Positions 7,860 to 12,986 of a stretch of 27,079 nucleotides of DNA are shown here, piece by piece. The translations under genes and the position numbers were made by a program. The notes below the pieces were generated by a model that worked only from the letters and a program-made list of their open reading frames with translations, searched no databases and was not told where the DNA came from. This DNA comes from a virus. Numbering within the stretch: the first letter of the stretch is position 1; each line of letters starts with the position of its first letter. The stretch is taken from IMG/VR virus record IMGVR_UViG_3300027834_000281, positions 1 to 27,079 of that record; one strand, written 5' to 3'.

Positions 7860-7891
7860 AACGCCCCGCGGTGCCAGCCGATCGGGGCGTT
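7860..7891 (-). other. 9-bp inverted repeat in the cro-antirepressor leader
   Basis: AACGCCCCG at 7860-7868 and its exact complement at 7883-7891 can form a strong hairpin with a 14-base loop in the leftward transcript. It lies between the Cro-like gene and the chosen antirepressor start. No U-tract follows in the leftward direction, so it does not look like an intrinsic terminator. It may be a leader, processing or translational control element. Confidence 0.6.
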
Positions 7892-7937
7892 GTTGTGTCT
7901 GGGCGCTGCTAGTGCCAGAAACGCCCACCTTGCGCAT

Positions 7938-8183
7938 TTAAATGCCGAACCCGATGCGACGTATTTGATCGGCGGTCAGCGCACCTTTCTCCTGCATTCC
8001 TGCCAATATCTCTGCTCGTGAGCGCTCCTTCAGCTCCGAATACGGCAAATGTCCGCGCAAAATCATCTTGTTCACGTTCTGCACGGAACACCCCAGCCGC
8101 TTAGCAACGGCACCAGGGCCTCCGCAGTCTTTTATGACTTCTCTAAGCGTCGGGTCTGCATCTTTGATGATTTTTTTGGGCAT
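7938..8183 (-). CDS. Cro/YdaS-like helix-turn-helix regulator
   Basis: 81 residues from ATG 8183 (MPKKIIKDADP); a GTG two codons earlier is possible. The core LREVIKDCGGPGAVAKRLGC followed by SVQNVNKMILRGHLPYSELK is a short HTH of the YdaS/Cro type. It is the first gene leftward from the switch region, divergent from the CI-like gene, the place of lambda cro. It should repress the repressor promoter and allow lytic growth; this follows from position and family, not from a seen site. Confidence 0.78.
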   Translation of the reverse strand: MPKKIIKDADPTLREVIKDCGGPGAVAKRLGCSVQNVNKMILRGHLPYSELKERSRAEILAGMQEKGALTADQIRRIGFGI

Positions 8184-8206
8184 CGTCACTTGGTTTCTAC
8201 CATTTT

Positions 8207-8265
8207 ATCAACCGGATAGTAGAGAGTATGCCAGTTAAAGTGCATTCTGCAAGAAATTGGTTGTT
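8207..8265. promoter_or_regulatory. Leftward early promoter with degenerate operators
   Basis: On the minus strand, TTGCAG (8252-8247) and CATACT (8230-8225), 16 bases apart, form a moderate sigma-70 promoter for the Cro-like operon. Two weak 18-base dyads lie on it: 8207-8224 begins with an exact ATCAAC half-site, and 8248-8265 ends in GTTGTT and overlaps the -35. They resemble the stronger ATCAAC-N6-GTTGAT palindromes at 8301, 10265 and 10305. Right halves are degenerate, so confidence is limited. Confidence 0.45.
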
Positions 8266-8274
8266 TTCGATGAA

Positions 8275-8302
8275 TTGGAAAGCGGCTTGTTAGGGCTATA
8301 AT
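8275..8302 (+). promoter_or_regulatory. Repressor promoter (-35 TTGGAA, -10 TATAAT)
   Basis: TTGGAA at 8275-8280 and a consensus TATAAT at 8297-8302 are 16 bases apart, reading toward the CI-like gene. An operator palindrome starts in the last two bases of the -10, so the product can shut off its own promoter. Confidence 0.65.
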
Positions 8303-8318
8303 CAACCGATCACTTGAT
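8301..8318. promoter_or_regulatory. Operator palindrome at repressor promoter
   Basis: ATCAACCGATCACTTGAT has half-sites ATCAAC and, on the other strand, ATCAAG, with 6 bases between. The same layout occurs at 10265-10282 and 10305-10322. Probably the CI-like repressor's site. Confidence 0.6.
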
Positions 8319-8360
8319 AAAGTTTTATTAATGTTTGCTGGCATGGCGGAGGAAAGCCCG

Positions 8361-8867
8361 ATGCCGAGACACGACTCGGATGAAGAAGAAAAACGCATAA
8401 TCTGGGACAGGATTCTCCAGGCTGCGCTGAAGCACCACGGACGCACCAAGGAATATGGCATGCAGAAGGTCATTGCCACTGACTCCGGCGCGGGAACTGC
8501 AGCGGTATCAAAATGGGCAAAAGCAAAGTCAAAACCTGAGCGCGAAACGTTGCGTAAGCTTGCTGACCTATACGGGGTGCCGTTTAACTGGATACAGGGG
8601 CGCGAGAGCGGGGATCAACCCAAAGACATGGGCCCGCCAGACGCCCTGTTGCGCCAAGCGGCTGCCATTACTGAAGCAGTGGTCAAGGAACTAATGCCAG
8701 AGGGGTCGGCAAACCAGTTCATCGACGTAATGCGTCGGGCTCATGACTTGCTACTTGAGGGCAAAAATGAAGAGGCAGCGGGCTGGCAGTTGTTCCTTGA
8801 GTTCAGCAAGCAGAAAAATGAACGTGAGGACGGTGCTACCAACTCAGATCGCTCAACTGACGGCTAA
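8361..8867 (+). CDS. CI-like phage repressor, HTH only (no peptidase domain)
   Basis: 168 residues. ATG 8361 is preceded by GGAGG at ideal spacing; ATGs at 8331 and 8343 lack this. The N-terminal 75 residues hold an XRE/CI-type HTH (TDSGAGTAAVSKWAKAKSKP, then LRKLADLYGVPFNWIQG). The C-terminal half is helical (LLRQAAAITEAVVKEL...) and probably an oligomerisation domain. There is no S24/LexA-like Ala-Gly cleavage site or Ser-Lys dyad, so RecA-stimulated self-cleavage is not expected. It is divergent from the Cro-like gene and 7 bases upstream of the J-domain gene. Confidence 0.78.
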   Translation: MPRHDSDEEEKRIIWDRILQAALKHHGRTKEYGMQKVIATDSGAGTAAVSKWAKAKSKPERETLRKLADLYGVPFNWIQGRESGDQPKDMGPPDALLRQAAAITEAVVKELMPEGSANQFIDVMRRAHDLLLEGKNEEAAGWQLFLEFSKQKNEREDGATNSDRSTDG

Positions 8868-8873
8868 TCGCCC

Positions 8874-9929
8874 GTGAAAGAGTTCTATCTGTCGGTTTGT
8901 CGCCTTACTCCGGACGCTTCGGCGACCGACCTGATCACTTGGGCAGAGCGTGACGGCGGCTACTTGTGGTGCGTGTGGGATATCGTCCCCAGTCAGGACG
9001 TCAGGAGGGCGCCGGTAACGTCAGGCTATGCGCCCACTAAAGAAGAGGTTATAGCGACTGCAGGCATGCTAGGGATGGCAAAACGCTTACGTTTGAACCC
9101 GGCGCACCATATCAACGCCCTGCTCAATGACCTTGCCGCCGATCCAGAGCCCTTTTACTCACAATCCGGTCAGCGCTGGGCAGTGTGGGCAAGCGTCATC
9201 AGTTACCTGTTAAATCAACCGCCCCTATCTATACGCGATTGCAATAAAGGCTCACCTGGTAACGTGCTTGTCAGCAGCAACATAGTTAAACGCCCAGCCT
9301 CCTACCTACAGCGCTACCTTGCCCGCCAAAAACTGAACGATCGCGCCAAGCGTGGCAATACAAAAATTCCGCTACCCGTGGATCTGCTTTATGCCAGAGA
9401 CTGGTATGGGCGCGACACCTACCACCGGATTATTCGTAAGACGCCGAAATACGTGCTTGCCGATATTCTGCCATTCTCCCCGAGCGCTGCGTTTATCCAT
9501 CCGGACTGGCGGCAACACATCATCGACATCGCCGCACTGCCTCTAGTACAGCTAGAAACGCATGGAGAGGTCAGCCACCAGCCAAGCAGTCGCACCTATT
9601 CAGTGCGCCCACCCTCCGGCTTTACGCCTTATGACGAAGACAATGATCCCGATTTTGATGCTTTCATGAATGAGGATCACCCCGCCGAGAACCATCACGC
9701 CCACTACCATTGCGATAAACCCTTCGTCATCGAACTGCCCGAGAGCGCCTTAAGCTGGGCACTTGCTACGCTTAACCTGCCTTCCCTCCCCGACTCACTG
9801 CCCATCTTGAAAGCTGCCTTTCGTCGCGCCGCTCATGTTAGTCACCCCGATCGCGGCGGTAATGCTGCAGATTTTCATGCAGTAAGAGCCGCCTTTGAAT
9901 ACCTTCGCGAGCTGAAAGCCACCCGTTAA
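8874..9929 (+). CDS. Phage protein with C-terminal J domain
   Basis: 351 residues, GTG start at 8874, seven bases after the repressor stop; no clear ribosome site, so translation may be coupled. The last ~45 residues (SLPILKAAFRRAAHVSHPDR..., HPD at residues 324-326) form a J domain, which stimulates the ATPase of DnaK-type chaperones. The N-terminal 280 residues are unrecognised. Sharing the repressor transcript suggests expression in the lysogen. A second protein of similar J-domain-last layout is at 20882. Client and partner are unknown. Confidence 0.72.
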   Translation: MKEFYLSVCRLTPDASATDLITWAERDGGYLWCVWDIVPSQDVRRAPVTSGYAPTKEEVIATAGMLGMAKRLRLNPAHHINALLNDLAADPEPFYSQSGQRWAVWASVISYLLNQPPLSIRDCNKGSPGNVLVSSNIVKRPASYLQRYLARQKLNDRAKRGNTKIPLPVDLLYARDWYGRDTYHRIIRKTPKYVLADILPFSPSAAFIHPDWRQHIIDIAALPLVQLETHGEVSHQPSSRTYSVRPPSGFTPYDEDNDPDFDAFMNEDHPAENHHAHYHCDKPFVIELPESALSWALATLNLPSLPDSLPILKAAFRRAAHVSHPDRGGNAADFHAVRAAFEYLRELKATR

Positions 9930-9983
9930 ATTCCCGTTAAATAAACAATCAACCTTATTGATGATTTTATGCACCTTAAAAGG

Positions 9984-10077
9984 CTAATTAACCGTTATTA
10001 GTCCTATATACTGACTATTCCCTCCGGGAGGGCTACTGAAAACACCAAAACCATCATGACGCACTTCTAGTCGTCAT
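9984..10077 (+). promoter_or_regulatory. Intergenic region with inverted repeats and a -10-like TATACT
   Basis: CTAAT and ATTAG bracket an 18-base dyad at 9984-10001, just before TATACT (10007-10012), a possible -10 without a good -35. Downstream are a GC-rich dyad CCCTC/GAGGG (about 10020-10032) and ATGACG/CGTCAT arms (10056-10061, 10072-10077). This would be a structured leader for the 53-residue gene. It is a weak call. Confidence 0.35.
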
Positions 10078-10097
10078 CGAAAAGTAGTGGGGAACAA

Positions 10098-10259
10098 ATG
10101 AGCAACCGCAGCAACCCGCCCGTAGCCGCGCCCAAAATGTCATCAGACGCCTTGGAGCGACTCGATATCGCCTATGACAGGCTTAGAGAGGAGCGTGCAG
10201 AAGAATTTTTTTCTACCGAAGAATCAACTACATGCGCCCCAGAAGGCAGTAGCAACTAA
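10098..10259 (+). CDS. Small hypothetical protein (53 aa)
   Basis: ATG 10098 is preceded by GGGGA at 5 bases. The product has a disordered N-terminus and one amphipathic helix (SSDALERLDIAYDRLREERA) with an acidic, Ser-rich tail. Family unknown. It lies directly upstream of the second operator-promoter region, in the orientation of the repressor operon, so it may belong to the lysogenic transcript or have its own promoter. Confidence 0.6.
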   Translation: MSNRSNPPVAAPKMSSDALERLDIAYDRLREERAEEFFSTEESTTCAPEGSSN

Positions 10260-10264
10260 AAAGT

Positions 10265-10322
10265 ATCAATTCTATAGTTGACTCATTCCGCTTCAGCTCA
10301 TAATATCAACTCATCGGTTGAT
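10265..10322 (+). promoter_or_regulatory. Rightward early promoter with two operators
   Basis: TTGACT (10278-10283) and TAATAT (10301-10306), exactly 17 bases apart, form a sigma-70 promoter. The 18-base dyad at 10265-10282 (ATCAATTCTATAGTTGAC) overlaps the -35. The perfect dyad at 10305-10322 (ATCAACTCATCGGTTGAT) overlaps the -10 and start point. Centres are 40 bases apart. This is the geometry of a lambda PL with two operators, and the half-site ATCAAC matches the site at the repressor's own promoter. Confidence 0.72.
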
Positions 10323-10339
10323 TGTTGAGGCGGATTGAG

Positions 10340-10648
10340 ATGAGCTTAACCAAGCGTCAAACAGAGATAGTTGAACTAGTTGCTAGAGGCAACACTGCGC
10401 AAGAAATTGCAGATCAGCTATGTCGCGCTCTCCCTACGGTTCGTCGCCACCTCCAGATTGCTTGCGAGCATGAAGGTGCGCGGAATGCCGCCCATCTCGT
10501 CGCCCTATCAATCAGCCGTGGATTCATCAAGGCGCTATGCCTGTTTCTCGTTGTATCGCTGTGCAATGGCCATATCGATGGCATTCGCCGCAACGCACCG
10601 AAACGCATGACACAGCGCTTTGAAGCAATCCCGGCCATCGTCATCTGA
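10340..10648 (+). CDS. LuxR-type HTH protein with a hydrophobic segment
   Basis: 102 residues, ATG 10340. Residues about 1-58 are a complete LuxR/GerE HTH (LTKRQTEIVELVARGNTAQE, LPTVRRHLQIACEH). A hydrophobic stretch FIKALCLFLVVSLCNG follows (about residues 59-74), long enough to be a membrane segment, then a basic tail. It is the first gene after the two-operator promoter, where lambda places N. It may be an early activator; membrane tethering is inferred from hydrophobicity only. Confidence 0.72.
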   Translation: MSLTKRQTEIVELVARGNTAQEIADQLCRALPTVRRHLQIACEHEGARNAAHLVALSISRGFIKALCLFLVVSLCNGHIDGIRRNAPKRMTQRFEAIPAIVI

Positions 10649-10660
10649 CACCCAGCCGAC

Positions 10661-10706
10661 CGCTCTTTAAAAATCTATCACGCCCTCCCCTTGGCTTTGT
10701 AAGGGG
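10661..10706 (+). promoter_or_regulatory. boxA-like sequence followed by a hairpin (nut-like)
   Basis: CGCTCTTTA at 10661-10669 matches the core of lambda and rRNA-operon boxA (CGCTCTTA, TGCTCTTTA), the NusB/S10 binding RNA. A hairpin follows: CCCCTT (10687-10692), 8-base loop, AAGGGG (10701-10706). It is 13 bases after the LuxR-like stop and upstream of all intrinsic terminators of the rightward operon. The loop does not look like a GNRA boxB, so this may be a non-lambda design. Confidence 0.55.
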
Positions 10707-10891
10707 GCACCATCCGACCTCATGCCGGACAGGTGGACACGTCGACCCCTAGCGGGTTGCTTAGATCAGTTTGGGGCGAACTCCAAATCCTGGGCAAGCG
10801 TCGGCAGACGAGGAGGTAAGCGACTCCACGGCGTGTTAGCAGCACCAATGCCTAGTTCACCAGGCGCGACTCAGATTAAGAGGCGTTCTAA
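10707..10891 (+). other. Non-coding GC-rich stretch with potential RNA structure
   Basis: No credible gene. It contains short dyads such as TTTGG/CCAAA and TCCG/CGGA, so it may fold. It begins after a hairpin similar in position to those of the three elements downstream, but I found no clear long-range partner for its CATCCGACC segment. It could be a diverged fourth copy or a leader for the gene at 10892. Confidence 0.35.
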
Positions 10892-11110
10892 ATGGCTATA
10901 AACACGATCGAAGAAGCCCTGGTGGATATGGGGCATACGCTTCAACAGAAACGCATTACCGAAGCGGTGCGTTTAGCACTGAATGAAGGTAGCGCGTATG
11001 AAATCACCATCACTATAAGCAACGGCCGTAAGAACGGTAACTTCGTCAACATGTATGGCCGTGTAGTGTCGGAGCAACAGCCTTACGGGCGGTTGATTCG
11101 AGTGAAGTAA
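10892..11110 (+). CDS. Small hypothetical phage protein (72 aa)
   Basis: ATG 10892 with AAGAGG upstream. The sequence (TIEEALVDMGHTLQQKRITE, EITITISNGRKNGNFVNMYG) predicts an alpha-beta fold. No family recognised. It sits alone between two non-coding structured stretches at the start of the rightward operon, which makes an early regulatory or host-takeover role possible but unproven. Confidence 0.65.
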   Translation: MAINTIEEALVDMGHTLQQKRITEAVRLALNEGSAYEITITISNGRKNGNFVNMYGRVVSEQQPYGRLIRVK

Positions 11111-11111
11111 C

Positions 11112-11139
11112 ACCATTTTGTTGAGGCTAACAAGATGGT
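11112..11139 (+). other. 11-bp stem-loop just after the 10892 gene
   Basis: ACCATTTTGTT (11112-11122) and AACAAGATGGT (11129-11139) pair along 11 positions with a single G-U wobble and a 6-base loop. No U-tract follows, so it is not a standard terminator. It may protect or process the transcript between the coding part and the structured RNA element that follows. Confidence 0.6.
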
Positions 11140-11172
11140 CGAGATCCGCTGCGTAGTGCGGTGAATAGCGTC

Positions 11173-11442
11173 GCCCTTGGCGCTGAGAATACCAGGGGCC
11201 ATCGGGGTAGGCATCGCGTCTCTTAGGTTATGCAGTCTAGCGAGCGGAAGGCCGCTCAAAGCAGGGTGCGGAGCCGGTGTCTACCCCGATGCAGTGAATG
11301 CGCAGGCTGATGCGAAAGAAGTAGCCGTGCAGCAGTGTACGGAGGGGAAGCCCCAGTGGGGCTGTTTGCGCCCTGAACAGGCGCATGTGCCGGGATCAGC
11401 TCCGGCCACTGCATTAAGTCAGGGCATAGCCCTACTGTGACT
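11173..11442 (+). ncRNA. Structured RNA element, copy 1
   Basis: P1 hairpin: GCCCTTGG (11173-11180) with CCAGGGGC (11192-11199). It is followed at once by ATCGGGGTAG (11201-11210), which pairs perfectly with CTACCCCGAT (11281-11290); six more pairs, some wobble, extend this stem inward. Inside is GAGCGG-AAGG-CCGCTC. A third stem GCAGTG (11291-11296)/CACTGC (11407-11412) and a nested hairpin at 11417-11442 follow. A possible 87-codon frame across this stretch (11177-11440) has no ribosome site. The layout recurs in the next two copies. Function unknown; antitermination or an RNA regulator are candidates. Confidence 0.65.
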
Positions 11443-11481
11443 CACCAACAACAGGCGGTTGAGGCCGTCGAGGATAGTGAA

Positions 11482-11715
11482 ATGATCGAATTGAAAGTAC
11501 GGAAGATTGAGCGCTACGAAGTGACGCGCTACAGCGAGAATATTGAGCGTGCCGAGCATAGCTGCGAGCCAGTGGCCAGTAACTTAACCGCGTCGCAAGC
11601 TGATGACATTGCAGGCGCTATGTTCGAGCGTGCTAACTCGATGGGCATGGTCGCTACGGTGATCTTTTCAGATGGAGCGGGGCTGACCAGCCAGCAGGAG
11701 ACGCCCTCTCTGTAA
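11482..11715 (+). CDS. Small hypothetical phage protein (77 aa)
   Basis: ATG 11482 has GAGG eight bases upstream. The frame is open to a GTG at 11437, but that lies in the terminal hairpin of the RNA element. The product (MIELKVRKIERYEVTRYSEN, ASQADDIAGAMFERANSMGM) looks like a small alpha-beta protein. Family unknown. It separates structured RNA copies 1 and 2. Confidence 0.62.
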   Translation: MIELKVRKIERYEVTRYSENIERAEHSCEPVASNLTASQADDIAGAMFERANSMGMVATVIFSDGAGLTSQQETPSL

Positions 11716-11733
11716 CGCTAACTTAAGTCGGAA

Positions 11734-11912
11734 GCCCGCTCGCCATAAAGGAGCGGGCATCGGGGAGTGTTTTAGCTGTTTGCCCAATGACGCTAACGCG
11801 TATTAAGGGTGAAGCCTAGAGCACTCCACCGATGCAGACGCATCCGGCGCCCTACCTAACCGTTTAACAGCGGGTGATCTAGCGCTCACATCGGGCGTCG
11901 TTAACTCTGCAT
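11734..11912 (+). ncRNA. Structured RNA element, copy 2
   Basis: P1 is a perfect 8-bp hairpin GCCCGCTC (11734-11741)/GAGCGGGC (11751-11758) with loop GCCATAAAG. P2 starts in the next base: ATCGGGGAGTG (11759-11769) pairs with CACTCC-A-CCGAT (11822-11833, one bulged A) and continues TTTTAG (11770-11775)/CTAGAG (11816-11821). The apex carries CCC/GGG and ACGC-TAAC-GCGT. GACGC (about 11837)/GCGTC (about 11896) gives a third stem, in the same place as in copy 1. No open frame with a ribosome site is present. Confidence 0.7.
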
Positions 11913-11931
11913 CAATTTGTGTGCTGGGAAA

Positions 11932-12060
11932 CCCACTCGCCCTAAAGGAGTGGGCATCGGAAAGAGCGCGGGCATGCAAAACCGAATTGGCCCGTGTGAT
12001 TCACCCAGCCTAATCCCAATAGGCGCACAGTCGGGGCGAAGGCCGCTCTTTTTCCGATGC
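11932..12060 (+). ncRNA. Structured RNA element, copy 3
   Basis: P1: CCCACTC (11932-11938)/GAGTGGG (11948-11954), loop GCCCTAAAG, 8 of 9 loop bases as in copy 2. P2: ATCGGAAAGAGCG (11956-11968) with its complement at 12044-12058, two bulged Ts. Compared with copy 2, a G-C pair of P1 becomes A-T, and two G-C pairs of P2 (GG/CC) become A-T (AA/TT). These compensatory changes are direct evidence for conserved RNA structure. A terminator follows 20 bases later. Confidence 0.72.
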
Positions 12061-12080
12061 TCCACATCAAACAATCACCT

Positions 12081-12103
12081 GCTCGCTTATCGCGGGCTTT
12101 TTT
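12081..12103 (+). terminator. Intrinsic terminator after the structured RNA cluster
   Basis: GCTCGC (12081-12086) pairs with GCGGGC (12092-12097, one G-U), loop TTATC, followed by six Ts. It would stop transcripts after the RNA elements unless antitermination occurs. Confidence 0.8.
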
Positions 12104-12131
12104 GGGCCTTTTGTAAAGGCAAGGAGATCGT

Positions 12132-12305
12132 ATGGCTAAGAAAAATACCAACACAGTCAATCCAGTGGGCGCGCTAAGTCAGCGAGAGCGTGAGCGGCAA
12201 GTCGACGAAAACGCCTCAAACCGTTATCGGCTTCGCACCGTCATTGACCAGTGGAAGCAAGATCGTCGCTTTGAAAATTCGCAGAAAGAGGTATGGGAGC
12301 TATGA
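12132..12305 (+). CDS. Small basic hypothetical protein (57 aa)
   Basis: ATG 12132 has a consensus ribosome site (AAGGAGATCGT). The product is basic and helical (LSQRERERQVDENASNRYRL, RTVIDQWKQDRRFENSQKEV). It is the first gene after the terminator and overlaps the next gene by ATGA. No family recognised; the charge suggests nucleic-acid or protein binding. Confidence 0.7.
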   Translation: MAKKNTNTVNPVGALSQRERERQVDENASNRYRLRTVIDQWKQDRRFENSQKEVWEL

Positions 12306-12544
12306 ACATCACTCAAAAGCAAGCCCTTGGCATGGCAGCGCCTGTGCTTTTAATCGCAGCGCTGGCATTGGCTGGCAATGATGATCACGCAGAGGAAGAG
12401 CGCAAGCTGATGCGCTACTGCGAGCGTGTTGTCCAGTTTGAAGCGCAAGCGGCGCGCGGCGTCCCGATCGAGCAGCGGCAAGGCAATCGCGACCACAAGG
12501 GTATCGCGGCTGAGCAATGCCCTGGCATGCGTCCAGCACCATGA
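12302..12544 (+). CDS. Small membrane-anchored hypothetical protein (80 aa)
   Basis: Start ATG 12302 (MNITQKQALGMAAPVLLIAA) overlaps the upstream stop by 4 bases; an ATG at 12293 has a badly placed ribosome site. One hydrophobic helix at residues about 8-27, then a charged, probably periplasmic domain with two Cys (LMRYCERVVQFEAQAARG ... AEQCPG) that could pair. It resembles small phage proteins with a signal anchor and one disulfide, but I cannot name a function. Confidence 0.65.
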   Translation: MNITQKQALGMAAPVLLIAALALAGNDDHAEEERKLMRYCERVVQFEAQAARGVPIEQRQGNRDHKGIAAEQCPGMRPAP

Positions 12545-12627
12545 TCGAGTTCGAAACGCTAACCATGCCACAAGCCGTAGTGGTTGCAGGCGCGCTGATT
12601 GCGTTTGCGATTTGGCTAAGGGATTAA
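12541..12627 (+). CDS. 28-residue membrane peptide
   Basis: ATG 12541 overlaps the previous TGA (ATGA). The product, MIEFETLTMPQAVVVAGALI followed by AFAIWLRD, is almost entirely one transmembrane helix. It is short, so the call rests on the stop-start overlap and on its place in a run of such genes. Comparable to the 39-residue peptide at 3889. Confidence 0.5.
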   Translation: MIEFETLTMPQAVVVAGALIAFAIWLRD

Positions 12628-12631
12628 CGTC

Positions 12632-12910
12632 ATGATGAAAGCGCGCATTGCAGGCATACCCTGCCAAGTCAAAGTCACCAGCTATGAGCCCGCTAACCCT
12701 GGCGGTTGGGACGAGCCACCCAGCGGCCCTGAAATTGAGTACACGGTCTACGATCTTGGCAGCCGCAAGGCGGGTTGGTTGATGGCAAAAATCACCGACG
12801 AAGATGACCAGGCCATTCTTGAGCAATACGAAGCCAGCATTAAGGCAAGCCGTGACGAAGCGTCCATTGACGCTTACATCGACTCACTAGAAGCCCGCGC
12901 CTGGGCATAA
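12632..12910 (+). CDS. Hypothetical phage protein (92 aa)
   Basis: ATG 12632, with a second ATG next to it. The sequence (ARIAGIPCQVKVTSYEPANP, EIEYTVYDLGSRKAGWLMAK) recalls a common small protein of Pseudomonas-type phages, with a beta-rich start and a helical acidic end. No known activity. It ends 4 bases before an A-tract that is part of a minus-strand terminator. Confidence 0.68.
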   Translation: MMKARIAGIPCQVKVTSYEPANPGGWDEPPSGPEIEYTVYDLGSRKAGWLMAKITDEDDQAILEQYEASIKASRDEASIDAYIDSLEARAWA

Positions 12911-12943
12911 AAAAGGCCTCGCCAGTTTGCACCTGACGAGACC
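12909..12943 (-). terminator. Minus-strand intrinsic terminator-like structure
   Basis: Read on the minus strand, GGTCTCGTCAG and CTGGCGAGGCC pair over 11 positions (two G-U) with a 7-base loop, followed by TTTTTT (12914-12909). On the plus strand the two wobbles become C-A mismatches, so the structure favours stopping leftward, antisense transcripts. No leftward gene feeds it in this window. Confidence 0.55.
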
Positions 12944-12986
12944 CCTACCACGATCCGTTACCCACGAATCAAAGAGAGAATACCCC

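Noticed and set aside
8186-8479. 97-codon minus-strand frame across the switch region
   Set aside because: It would read through promoters and operators and the start of the CI-like gene, with no domain or ribosome site.
9948-9962. ATCAACCTTATTGAT as a further repressor operator
   Set aside because: Half-sites are present but the spacer is 3 bases shorter than in the other dyads, so the geometry differs; kept out of the operator set.
10020-10032. CCCTCCGGGAGGG as a terminator
   Set aside because: No T-run after it and the loop is only 3 bases; kept as a dyad in the leader region.
11177-11440. Open frame of 87 codons on the plus strand
   Set aside because: No ribosome site, odd composition, and it covers the paired arms of structured RNA copy 1.
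12350-12826. 158-codon open frame on the minus strand
   Set aside because: Antisense to three coupled plus-strand genes, no ribosome site and no recognisable domain.
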